DNA of 64,000 nt from Gracilaria domingensis (taxonomy: Eukaryota; Rhodophyta; Florideophyceae; Gracilariales; Gracilariaceae). Location of the stretch: NCBI GenBank assembly GCA_022539475.1, contig VCMS01000307.1:1-64000 (forward strand), read 5' to 3'. Position numbers and translations under genes: made by a program. The first letter of the stretch is position 1. Every line of letters starts with the position of its first letter. Under the pieces are notes generated by a model, which was given only the letters and a program-made list of their open reading frames with translations, did not search any database and was not told where the DNA came from. Below are positions 1 through 8,594 of the stretch, in pieces.

Positions 1-515
1 CTGGACGTTTTTTTGAAAAATTTTCGACCGTTCTGGACGTTTTTTGAAAATTTTGCGATTTTAAAATGTGCGATTTTATGCCCGCGGGCGGGGGGGGGGT
101 CGGTCGTGTTAGGGTACCTACCCTAACACGACCGGACCCCCCGCCCGCGGGCACGTTTTGGACGATTTTTTGAAAAATGTGTGATTTTATGCCCGCGGGC
201 TGGGGGGGTCGGTCGTGTTAGGGTAGGTACCCTAACACGACCGGACCCCCCCGCCCGCGGGCACGTTTTCGACGATTTTTTGAAAAATTTGCGATTTTAA
301 AATGTGCGATTTTATGCCCGCGGGCGGGGGGGGTCGGTCGTGTTAGGGTAGCTACCCTAACACGACCGGACCCCCCCCCCCGCCCGCGGGCACGTTTTGG
401 ACGATTTTTTGAAAAATGTGCGATTTTATGCCCGCGGGCTGGGGGGTCCGGTCGTGTTAGGGTAGGTACCCTAACACGACCGACCCCTCCCGCCCGCGGG
501 CACGTTCTGGCCACA
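1..515. repeat. Tandem palindromic repeats with TTAGGGT-like core
   Basis: Four units of about 111-125 bp, each starting with an A/T-rich stretch (TTTTTTGAAAAAT, GCGATTTTATG) and followed by a long inverted repeat. The outer arms are GCCCGCGGGC (pairs at 80/143, 191/253, 316/382 and 430/492), then runs of G or C, then GGTCGTGTTAGGGTA facing TACCCTAACACGACC. The palindrome centre is a TTAGGGT/ACCCTAA pair. Reading frames through it are translations of the repeat and are not genes. The array runs off the left edge of the window. Confidence 0.9.
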
Positions 516-1048
516 TTCCGGCGCCTTCCCGGGATCTCCCAAAACACGCCGCCCCGCAGTGATTTCGGTACACCCGGCCGCCGGTACGTTGGCGCCGCTG
601 TCCACGTGTATTTGCGGGAGTAGGCTCTACATGGAAGTGAATGAGTGTACTCTGACTACTATGCAAAGCATTTGAAGATCACGATTAGACAGCGCGACCA
701 TTGCTCACGTGAGTCATCATTGCGTGAACTCCACGACTCTAAAGCGTACAATCAGCGTGCGAGCGGCCACGGACAGGACACGGACGAGACTGGCAGTGCG
801 CTGGGAGGAGCTGCCGAAAGCGGGGTGCCCAGCGTAAGTCGCCATTTAAAAGGCTCGCATCCGTTCTTGTATCGTCCAGAGCGAGCGTATTGTTGATATA
901 CACCTTTCACTGCAATAGCTGTTCAACAAGAAGCCAACTCGTGTTCGAAAGCGTACGCAAAGCGTGACTCCTCGCACTCAGCGGAGCACTCGATTATTGC
1001 AAGGTGGAATGCGGGTTTCGCTGCAGATGGATATGAGAATGAAGAAAG
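516..1048. other. No firm gene; probable decayed 5' part of next gene
   Basis: No convincing gene is visible. A short open stretch at 645-896 (+) has no recognisable features. From about 964 to 1060 another + frame reads a peptide with local resemblance to the decayed ParB-like gene near 28.1 kb, so the next gene may have begun here before a frameshift near 1060. Confidence 0.35.
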
Positions 1049-2425
1049 GTGATAGTCGGGGAAGCGTTGTTGCATGGAATTGGAAGTGTTCTACGCCGCG
1101 AGTTGCACGGGAAGCAATTGGACCCAGGTCTTGTGGTGGTTCATAATATTCTCATCAGTCGAAGCAGTCAGACGTTCTACCCTTACCGGGCGGAGGGCCT
1201 GGATCTTCCACAATATATCCAGGATCTCCGGACGGCCGCTCCTTGGGATGAGAAAATGATGGAACCGGTGGCAGCCAGCATTCCGGCCTCCAAGCGACGA
1301 ACGGTGAGCGCTATGAGTGAAGCGATGACGCCGACAAGCCGCACGGAGCCAATTCGAAGTTCATCAACACCGAGAGGTAGAGCATCAGTAGCACCTCCGC
1401 GGGCCGGTCCATCGTCTGTTGCGAAGCGGACTAAGGAGACAATATCATCCCCAGCTACGAAGCGGACAGGTCAAACAAAGTCTATCTCCGCTACGGAGCC
1501 TACTGCGTCGAAAAGGGCATCTGCTGCAATGAATCAGACCGTCGACACAAGGGGATCTTCTGCGTCGAAACAGACGGTTCAGCAGGGGACGGCTGTGCAA
1601 GAGGAGGAAGATGAGATCATGAAAGGTCCCCTTCCAGACGCGGATGCGCAATCCGCACAAGGAGCTGGTCCATCTGTACCCCAAACTGCACCAGAAACTG
1701 CGGAGCAGCAGGACGATGACGTTTTGTTTCTGTCCGCAAGAATGGCACGTTCAAGTGTTTCTGGCGAGCGGTCTGGAACACAAGGGACACCTACTCGGAG
1801 CAAGACGTACAGACGAATTCGTCAGAAGGTACCAAAGGTGAACCTCAATCACTACCGGATGGTTGTTGTTACTGTTAACATCACTCTGGTGGACACTCCG
1901 CCCAATTTACTCCGTGGAGTAAGTAAACGCCACGTTGAAGCCCTTGTGAAGAGTATGGAGGAGCGGGGGATATTGCAGTCGATGGGTTCTCCAGTGGTGG
2001 CCTTACAAGATGCTACTACGGGAGAGAGGGATACTGACAAGGGACGCCTAACGAAGAAGTGCTTCATTGTAGATGGTTTGCATCGTCTGAAAGCTATACA
2101 ATATTTGGCAGCGACTGGTGCACAGAAGTGGAAGCGATTAGCCAGGTTTTGGCGTTGCAATCTGCTGATACGAAGAGATGGGAGGCCCATTGGGATGAAG
2201 GAATTGTTATGTGTTGCTTCGTACCTCAATGAGTCGACGAGTACCATGCGAAGGATGATGTTTGCAGACAAGATACACTCTATAGTTAGTGTGGTCGCCA
2301 TTCTAATTGAAGATGTTGAGGGGGTGACGCCGGCAGACGTGGATCCTGCAGAAGTGACAGAAGTGTTGAAGGAGAGCCAACTGATTGGGACCGTGCAATT
2401 CGCAATTGAACATGTAGCGTCCTAA
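1049..2425 (+). CDS. ParB/sulfiredoxin-fold-like protein with Ser/Thr/Ala-rich linker
   Basis: An open frame of 458 codons. There is no in-frame ATG before 1256, and the upstream frame closes at 1040, so it is 5'-truncated, frameshifted near 1060, or starts at Met-70. Order: a short conserved N-terminal block; a long low-complexity Ser/Thr/Ala/Lys linker (about residues 75-260) with repeated 'KR(T)' motifs; a basic patch; then a ParB-like domain from about residue 270. Its key signature is the V-D-G-L-H-R-L-K-A loop near residue 345, the DGxHR type found in ParB, Srx and DGQHR families. A following helical block contains 'FADKIHSIV'. The same block order, including 'VDGFHRL' and 'FADRIHSVV', recurs in the decayed gene at 28.1-29.1 kb, which continues about 2.3 kb further into an oxygenase-like region that this copy lacks. 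DNA or nucleotide handling is a family-level guess. Confidence 0.6.
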   Translation: MIVGEALLHGIGSVLRRELHGKQLDPGLVVVHNILISRSSQTFYPYRAEGLDLPQYIQDLRTAAPWDEKMMEPVAASIPASKRRTVSAMSEAMTPTSRTEPIRSSSTPRGRASVAPPRAGPSSVAKRTKETISSPATKRTGQTKSISATEPTASKRASAAMNQTVDTRGSSASKQTVQQGTAVQEEEDEIMKGPLPDADAQSAQGAGPSVPQTAPETAEQQDDDVLFLSARMARSSVSGERSGTQGTPTRSKTYRRIRQKVPKVNLNHYRMVVVTVNITLVDTPPNLLRGVSKRHVEALVKSMEERGILQSMGSPVVALQDATTGERDTDKGRLTKKCFIVDGLHRLKAIQYLAATGAQKWKRLARFWRCNLLIRRDGRPIGMKELLCVASYLNESTSTMRRMMFADKIHSIVSVVAILIEDVEGVTPADVDPAEVTEVLKESQLIGTVQFAIEHVAS

Positions 2426-2465
2426 CATTTCTGAAACTGCACTTAAGGTTGCTTTTAAGAGAAGT

Positions 2466-3374
2466 ATGAAACTGAGAAGTCTATACAGCTGTCTATGCGG
2501 TACTTGTGGCAGTATGGTAACTGTATCAGGAAAAATGGCAGAGGAACAGAGAGACTTGGCCGAAATTTCACCCAATACCTTGTCTAAGTTCATATATGCC
2601 AATGGTTACGGTATATTAAGTTCCGTTGATGGAACGTTGAGAAGAGAAGGAGAGTCAATTCCAGAAGAAGTTGTGAAGTGTATGAAGTTCATTGACGAAC
2701 GTGTTGGTTTCGGACTTGTCACAGGGGGTGATGTGGGCGACGTGGAGGGGAAAATGGAAGGACTCGGAGACTATAAGTTTGGTGTCTCGGCGAATCATGG
2801 AGCTTTCCTGCGTTTCTCTGACGAGAGGGAAATTAAGGGTGCATTCAATGATCACACCCTTGACCACACTGTTGACGGACTACTGTTCCTGGCAAGGGAT
2901 TTGAATAGGAGGCATGGTATTGTGAATGATGATGAGAAGGGGTTCGTGGAGACCAGAAGTGATAGTGGCCTTCCCAATTTCGTGTACAAGAAACTGTGGC
3001 AGTGGAGAGAAGAAGTGGATTCTGCTATTGGGGACCTGTTGCAGAAGATGGATGCGTTTGTTATCTATCCCGGCGATAAAAGTTGCGAAATTGTGGACAA
3101 GCGATACACAAAAGGAAGCGGAGGAGCAAATCTTGTGGATAATGAACCGAGATTTATTGATACGGATGACGTCGTGACGTTCGGAAGTGCTTTGAGCGAC
3201 GGGCCGTTGCATGAGGTAGGCGTGTACGGCGTTCACGTCAAAGAAGATTGTATCCCGGGTGGAGTACACAACCTGTTCGAAAGCGTGGAGGATGTACATT
3301 CGACAATTATGCTGGTGGCTCTGTTGTACGGCTACGAGGAAAAGCAGCACGATAAAAACCACCATGAATCATGA
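2466..3374 (+). CDS. HAD-superfamily (Cof/IIB-like) protein, altered active site
   Basis: 302 codons; the later Met codons at 2512 and 2535 are possible alternative starts. It aligns along its whole length with the convergent gene at 3434-4305 (shared 'NGY', 'DGTL', 'IPxETVKCMK', 'SDSGLPNF'). HAD motif I should be DxDGT; here it is S-S-V-D-G-T-L, so the nucleophile Asp position is Ser. Motif II is 'LVTGGD'. The motif IV region is 'FGSALSDGP' where the relative has 'FGNASNDGP'. Loss of the nucleophile argues against normal phosphatase activity; it could be a substrate-binding remnant or an early pseudogene with an open frame. It lies 41 bp after the ParB-like gene and runs tail-to-tail into its paralogue with 59 bp between. 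Confidence 0.65.
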   Translation: MKLRSLYSCLCGTCGSMVTVSGKMAEEQRDLAEISPNTLSKFIYANGYGILSSVDGTLRREGESIPEEVVKCMKFIDERVGFGLVTGGDVGDVEGKMEGLGDYKFGVSANHGAFLRFSDEREIKGAFNDHTLDHTVDGLLFLARDLNRRHGIVNDDEKGFVETRSDSGLPNFVYKKLWQWREEVDSAIGDLLQKMDAFVIYPGDKSCEIVDKRYTKGSGGANLVDNEPRFIDTDDVVTFGSALSDGPLHEVGVYGVHVKEDCIPGGVHNLFESVEDVHSTIMLVALLYGYEEKQHDKNHHES

Positions 3375-3433
3375 ATCATAAAAGGGTATTGAGATATATA
3401 CGACACTTTTATTACTAAGATCTCATATCCTAG

Positions 3434-4305
3434 CTAAGTATTACAGGCATCGTAGCACTTGAAACAAATTCCAAGAGCATTTCTAAACCATTGACACTTG
3501 CATTTTCTGTACCCGTACAGTTCTGCCACCCTTCTGATGGTCTCATGCACGTCCTCCACCCCATCAACAAGATATGTTACCCCTGCTGGATGGTCGTCTC
3601 CCTTCACATGAACTGCCAGGGTTGCCATTTCATAAAGAGGGCCATCATTGGAAGCATTCCCGAAGCAACGATTAAATGTGTGTCGAACTGGGGGTCGTTT
3701 TCAACCAAGGCTAGCGCCCCACTATTTTTCGTGAAACGAATGTCCCCTATGTCACAGTTTTCATCCTGAGGGTACGCAACCAGGTTCGGAAAGTATGTCA
3801 ACACTTTTGAAATACCGGAGTTAACTTCTGTTTTCCACTTCGACAGTCCATTGTACGTGAAGTTAGGGAGTCCACTGTCTTTTCTAGTGCTCACAACTGC
3901 TTGTTGACGCTCTTCGTGAAGTCCGTGCGATTCATTTAAGGAGAGTGCAAGTCTCTCAAGTTCGGCTGCACATCTTTCGTAGCCTTCCCTGTCAAGGTCC
4001 TGATCAATTTCGGTACCATTGGATAATCTCACCCGTGCGCTTTGGTTTCCAGAGATGCCAAAAGTGTAGCCACCCAGGTGCTCCATGAAACTCTCGGCAT
4101 CCTCTATATCTCGCCCAGTAGCAATTCCGAAACCAACGCGTGCGTTGATGTACTTCATGCATTTGACTGTTTCGGCCGGAATGTTCTCCCCAGCTCTTTT
4201 CAGAGTACCGTCAATATCACTAATCACGGCGTAGCCATTTTCGAATATTTCGTTAGCCAGCTGCTGAGGAGTTACTTCTTGGGCTCTAACTTCTGAGTTA
4301 TACAT
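3434..4305 (-). pseudogene. HAD-superfamily (Cof/IIB-like) phosphatase, one frameshift
   Basis: The start is Met at 4303-4305, which aligns with the paralogue and with the beginning of similarity. Motif I is complete: S-D-I-D-G-T-L near residue 30. 'GIATGRD' follows near residue 62, the cap region comes next, and motif IV reads 'FGNASNDGPLYE' near the C-terminus. The frame carrying motifs I-III changes at about 3665-3675, where one base seems to be missing just before motif IV. The C-terminal part (3434-3660) continues in the neighbouring frame and matches the paralogue's 'VHVK', 'GVEDVHxTI', 'LYGY'. The family dephosphorylates small phosphorylated metabolites; the substrate is unknown. A sequencing error would restore a normal gene, so the pseudogene call is provisional. 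Confidence 0.65.
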
Positions 4306-4931
4306 GTTTTGAAAGCTTTCGAAAGGGTTCGTTTTGCAAATGGGTGTGGGTATACGAATGAGAAGGATGTGATTGATGTTCACAAGGTGTTTCGTAGTAT
4401 AAAAATAGTCTAAGAACGACCATATACGGGTATTGTAGCACTGTTTTAAAACGTTACTACGACGAGAAGCTGTTGCATTGATTTGCAGTAAAGAAAGGAT
4501 GATTTAGTCATAAATTATATGTACGGGTTCAAGTGGGTAAAGAAAACTATGAATATCTTCAACATGAGCTTAGAAGTCAAGAAGAGTAAAACAACCTCCA
4601 TTAAGGGTTGAAGCCCATAAAAGGTTTACTTTACTTTATACGGGTGACCCAAGTATTGCAAAGGCTTAGTTCTTCAGAAATATCACAATTTTGTACTTGT
4701 TTTGTTAGTAGTATCGTGCACTTTAATGATGTGGAATGACCCTTTTCCATCTAGCAAAAACTTAGCCAGGTATTAGTGATAAAGGATGTAGGATTTCAAG
4801 GGGCATATTTGAACCACAGAAGGACGAACAATATAAGTAATGTAATAGGAACAGGTCATTTCGATAAAGCAACTCTTATGTTTGACTATCTCTAAAAGGT
4901 TTACAACACCGAAAAGTCATGTGTTCTAACC
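4306..4931. other. A/T-rich intergenic stretch
   Basis: The sequence shows no sustained reading frame on either strand, no repeat array and no recognisable RNA gene. It separates the start of the minus-strand HAD gene from the end of the minus-strand reductase-like gene, so the HAD promoter presumably lies in its left part. Confidence 0.5.
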
Positions 4932-5834
4932 TCAAAGCTGGGGGAATGGGGAGGGGGATAACTTTTCCTTAACAACGTTGACGTAGTTCGTATGAAAAGG
5001 AGCCGGGTCACGGCCTACGATGTTTCTTTCTTGGCGGGAAAGGTCGTAGAAGTACGCGTTTCTAAACTGAAAGTCGGAGAAAGAAGTAGGAAAGCCAACG
5101 AGAGTTTTCCCATATGCAAGAAGTCGCCCAACGGTCTCTTACAGGTTGAAAGTAGTATCTGTCTTAAGCGAAACTATCTTCAACAGCTCTTTCATTATTG
5201 TGAGCACAACCGTACTGTACTCCGTAGCGACTCCGTCCATAGGAATGAAACTTCTTGAGGCCCCGACGATGTTGAACGATGATAGCCACACGAGCTTCTC
5301 ATAATAGCTTACGAGAAATGTGTCTTCGTCGACAACCCCGCAAGTGAGACCCATAGACCTAAACCTGTCTGCAACGTTGGAGGCCCACTTTCCTGTTGCG
5401 ACAGTGAGACCATCCGGACTTTGAGGAGTGACACCATCCTGCGGAGCTGCGTTTCTTGAGGGGACACCAACGTATAGGACAACTTTTGAACATTTGTCCA
5501 CACCGAGCTTCGAAAGCAATGGTATGATGTCTCCATTCTGGAAGAAAACGAGATTCTCTCTGAGCGAATAAGGGCAAGTTTGAATTACGGTCTCCAGGGT
5601 GTTCGTTCTTCCGCAAACTAGTATCGGTACATCAGAAAGATGAGAGGTAGCAGCCATGCTGCAGAATTCGTGTGCGGAAATGACCGTATCTTCTTCGTTT
5701 GCCAGCATGGTACCTATACGTCCCCTTCCAACAATAACGGCCCGAGTCTTTCGGGTGGGAGATGAGGCCTGAGGGACGTCAGAGTATCTGGGACTCGGAG
5801 GCGGAGCCGGAGGCATGTCGGACTCGGAGTTCAT
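4932..5834 (-). pseudogene. Ketopantoate reductase-like (ApbA/PanE-type) protein, one nonsense codon
   Basis: The start is Met at 5832-5834, after a Ser/Pro-rich leader and just ahead of the Rossmann motif 'AVIVGRGRIG' (about residues 32-41). Then come 'ILVCGRTNTLETVI', 'LVFFQNGDIIPLL', 'PDGLTVATGKWA' and 'YYEKLVWLSSFNIVGA', in the order seen in the algal/plant ApbA-domain family related to 2-dehydropantoate 2-reductase (NADPH-dependent, pantothenate pathway in bacteria). A TAA at 5139-5141 interrupts the frame after 'DTTFNL'. The same frame then continues for about 67 codons with the family's C-terminal block ('LLAYGKTLVGFP', 'FQFRNAYFYD') and ends at a TGA at 4932-4934. TAA where Gln CAA would fit suggests a C-to-T change. 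Very recent inactivation, a sequencing error or readthrough are all possible. Confidence 0.7.
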
Positions 5835-6239
5835 TGCAAGTGTTCGATTGTTTTTGTGTGACGATAAAAATGGAAGATGGGGCGGAGAACTGCTGGGGTA
5901 AAGAGTGATACTTAAGTACAAACGGTTGGGAAGCGCAGAACGGGAACATGGTTCACTTTGTGAAAGTGAGCGAAATGTATGATATGTGATTGTACTGAAT
6001 GAATGATAGGGCTTGTATGAGACGACAAGCCACAAAGTGTGATGATGTTTTATGAAAAGTAGGTGGAAGAGTAGAAAGTGTACAATGAATGAAACTGATT
6101 TCGAACCTGAGTTGTAAAGTAGTTGTAAAGTACGAGTTACGGGGAGCTTGAATACAGGATGAAAGGAGCCATTTTGGCTTCATAAATGACGTGAACGGGT
6201 TCTATAGCTTCACTCGGATTGCCATAATGAAAAGGATGG
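5835..6239. other. Upstream region of the reductase-like gene
   Basis: The minus-strand frame stays open upstream of the chosen Met to about 6035 but has no earlier ATG that improves the match. Otherwise nothing recognisable is seen; the promoter of the reductase-like gene should be here. Confidence 0.4.
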
Positions 6240-6548
6240 AGTTGGGTTGCGCCCGAATACGTCTATAAAGGTCGTCGAAGCACTTATGAAGGAAGGAGTT
6301 GTAGACATGTTATTGTTGATGACGGTGGAGCCAGGGTTTGGAGGACAGGCGTTTATGGAGGGTGTGATAAGGTGCGACATGCAAGGGAATTGTACCCAAG
6401 AATAGGGATACAGGTGGATGGGGGTATTGGACTGAGTACTGTGAAAGCAGTAGTGAAGGCCGGTGCAAACATTTCAGTTGCAGGATCTGCCATCTTTGGC
6501 TCGAGTAACCCAGCTCATGTCATAGCTGGTTTTCGAAAGGTTGGTTAG
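6240..6548 (+). pseudogene. Ribulose-phosphate 3-epimerase, C-terminal half, frameshifted
   Basis: The first frame carries 'VGLRPNTSIKVVEAL', 'DMLLLMTVEPGFGGQAFM' and then stops. The next frame, joined at about 6367, carries 'VRHARELYP', 'IQVDGGIGLSTV', 'AGANISVAGSAIFG' and ends in TAG at 6546-6548. These are the characteristic C-terminal motifs of ribulose-phosphate 3-epimerase (pentose phosphate/Calvin cycle TIM barrel): the MTVEPGFGGQ loop, the catalytic Asp in VDGG and the phosphate-binding GAN-VAGSAIF. The N-terminal half is missing and one base is lost or gained between the halves. It has no introns, so it may be a processed or transposon-carried fragment. Confidence 0.8.
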
Positions 6549-6610
6549 AGATAGTAGCATAAATTTATTGTTTATTACATTGTTACCTTTACGTGTTATC
6601 ATGACTATAT

Positions 6611-6956
6611 TCTCCGTCTCCATTGGAGATGTATTTCTCTTGTATCACAACCGGTCAAGGATGTGAGAGAACATCAATATATCCCCAGTGGATGCTGAGA
6701 GGGAGGATGAACTACTCTACGTGCTATCATTGTTACCCATCCGGTGTCGAGTGGTGACATATTCTTTTTTTGTCACAACCCACAAAGGATGTGACGGAAG
6801 AAGAACATGTCCCCAGTCGAGACAGAGGGTGAGCAACTCTAAGTACAATCACTAGTCCCTAGCTTGCCTCCACTGGCAATATCTTCCTGTTTTGCTATAA
6901 CCATCGAGTGGGGTTATGGTGGAAGAGAAAAATATCTCCGGTCGAGGCGAGGTGGT
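6611..6956. repeat. Three tandem long-hairpin units
   Basis: Three diverged units at about 6611-6705, 6740-6831 and 6861-6956 (spacing 125-133 bp). Each folds on itself as an imperfect palindrome: an outer arm such as GTGTCGAGTGGTGACAT pairs with ATGTCCCCAGTCGAGAC, and an inner stem such as GTCACA pairs with TGTGAC. Differences between units are often on both sides of a stem. No protein frame is conserved. They could be MITE remnants or precursors of a structured RNA. Confidence 0.65.
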
Positions 6957-7187
6957 TGGGGATTATGTGAGCGCAAAAGAGGAGACAGAGATGTGGCTTT
7001 CAAATAGTGGAAGGTGCGAAGGTGTACAGTAGATGTTTTGGCGGGAAATGGATGAGGGAAACAGTGGCAATCATGGTGCTGGATATAGCCCGTGTGGTTG
7101 GACAGTGGGGGTGGACAGCACAGTTTAGCTCGATTGCACTGTATCGCAGCGGCAACTTCGATCCAACTACTACTTGTTCTTCTGAAG

Positions 7188-8117
7188 ATGTCGAACGGAT
7201 ACGTGAAGGATGAGGAGCTGTTGGCGCTGTTGGAGGTGGAGGAGGTACCGCAGACACAGTCACCAAAGCGGGAAGAGGACGTGATTACGGTGGCTGGTCG
7301 GATGTCGCAGAAGAACGAAGTGGCTGATGAAGGAAAGAAGTGTGAGGCGAGGAGAGGGGATGGTGATGAGGTGGAGAAGGGTGTAGAATTGGAGGTGGAG
7401 GGGGTCACAATGGAAAGAAGGGGTGCGGTGCATCTGAGTCAGTTAGAGGTTGGAGACCAGAAAGAGAGTAGGGGCGGAGAGGGTGACAGGGAGATGCGGT
7501 TTGTGGGGGAGATGAAGGCGAGAGTGGGGATGTTGGGGTTGGTGATGAAAGAGCAACTGGACGATGGAATTGTGGAGATTGTAACGGAAATGGGCGGTGT
7601 GGTGCTGCGTGGGGGTGGTAGTGGTGTTTCGGTTGAGGCGATTTCGAGCCTGCGGAATTCGTTGTTGGTATTGGGAGTGGAGATGAGAAATCATGTGTAT
7701 GGGATAGTGGAGTGTGCGGGAAGGGAGGTTGGAGAGTTGCGGGAAGAGAATAGGGTTCTGAACGAGAGGTTGGACGTGCTGGAGAAGGAGGTGAAGGAGC
7801 TGGGCAAGAGGCAAAGATTGGTGGAAGAGGAGACGGTGAAAGGAGGTGTGGAGGGAAAGACGGAGAAGGGAAGTGTGGGAACGGTGGCGGTGCAGAAGGG
7901 GTCCGCTGTGACACCGAAGACAAAGGGTAGTGGGGTTGGGGATGGGAAGAGCCGTCTGAAGAATAGGCGTAAGGAGATGAAGAAGGTGGTGGAGGAGGTG
8001 CCGCGGGAGGGAGTCGGAGCTCCGGTGGTGACTGGGTTTAGGAGTGCGGCGGAGGTAGCGCGGACTGCGAAGGGGATTCTGAGGGCACAGGAGGAGAGAA
8101 GGATGGGAGGGATGTGA
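7188..8117 (+). CDS. Coiled-coil, Glu/Lys/Val-rich protein of unknown function
   Basis: The start is ATG at 7188, the first Met before an acidic N-terminus ('DEELLALLEVEEV'). The protein is 310 residues. It is charged throughout, with a central leucine-rich segment ('VGELREENRVLNERLD', 'EKEVKELGKRQRLVEEE', about residues 180-225) typical of a coiled coil, and a basic tail ('SRLKNRRKEMKKV'). After the TGA at 8115-8117 the neighbouring frame stays open to 8221 with a coherent end ('DVKPFWARRVYEKGEG', 'PPDFYKMTF'), so the original protein probably ended at 8221 and a one-base change near 8110 shortened it. The antisense CT-rich frames here are compositional shadows. A broken gene of similar character lies at 33.1-33.7 kb. 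Confidence 0.5.
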   Translation: MSNGYVKDEELLALLEVEEVPQTQSPKREEDVITVAGRMSQKNEVADEGKKCEARRGDGDEVEKGVELEVEGVTMERRGAVHLSQLEVGDQKESRGGEGDREMRFVGEMKARVGMLGLVMKEQLDDGIVEIVTEMGGVVLRGGGSGVSVEAISSLRNSLLVLGVEMRNHVYGIVECAGREVGELREENRVLNERLDVLEKEVKELGKRQRLVEEETVKGGVEGKTEKGSVGTVAVQKGSAVTPKTKGSGVGDGKSRLKNRRKEMKKVVEEVPREGVGAPVVTGFRSAAEVARTAKGILRAQEERRMGGM

Positions 8118-8221
8118 AGCCGTTTTGGGCGAGGCGGGTATACGAGAAGGGGGAGGGTTGTCCACCTGACTTCTACAAAATGACGTTTGCGGAGACGGAG
8201 AGAGAGGATGCGAACGCGTGA

Positions 8222-8539
8222 TGAGCGAGAAATGGGTAAATAGCGGGGGTGGTGTGGACTGGGAAGAACTGATTGGATGATTGAGGTGGAATGAGTTGCG
8301 ATTGGCATTGCAACATGGGAGAAAATGGAAAGGCAAACTAGCACGAGTGCAGTTTTGAGAGAGGGTCGCGGAAAAGAGTGAATGGGGTGGTGCGGCGAAG
8401 TAGAACCTCTACAAAAACTAGGGGACCCAAGAACTAAACTGCGCGAAATGGAATTTAATATTCCAAAATTTCTTAATTTTTTGAGTGCCAGCCTCTGCTA
8501 CCCCCTCGCGCGCCCCAAATAGCCCCAAAACTAGCTTAG
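8222..8539. other. No gene seen between host cluster and retroelement
   Basis: No sustained frame or repeat is visible. The junction between the host-like cluster and retroelement A lies here. I could not find a matching pair of long terminal repeats for element A, so its left end is not defined. Confidence 0.4.
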
Positions 8540-8594
8540 TTTCCAAAGCGAACAGACTATATTCCACTTTGCAGAACACAGACGTCGATCCCAA

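Noticed and set aside
1-515. A CRISPR array
   Set aside because: The repeats are adjacent palindromic units without unique spacers of constant size, and the window is eukaryotic.
218-547. Minus-strand frame through the palindromic array
   Set aside because: It only translates the repeat unit and its periodic peptide follows the DNA repeat.
1049-2425. A bacterial plasmid partition ParB gene
   Set aside because: There is no ParA partner, no parS-like sites and the protein has a long eukaryote-like Ser/Thr linker; only the fold signature is shared.
7405-8344. Long Pro/Ser/His-rich minus-strand frames (up to about 300 codons)
   Set aside because: They are the complement of a GA-rich coding sequence; the + frame has the better codon pattern and a real coiled coil.
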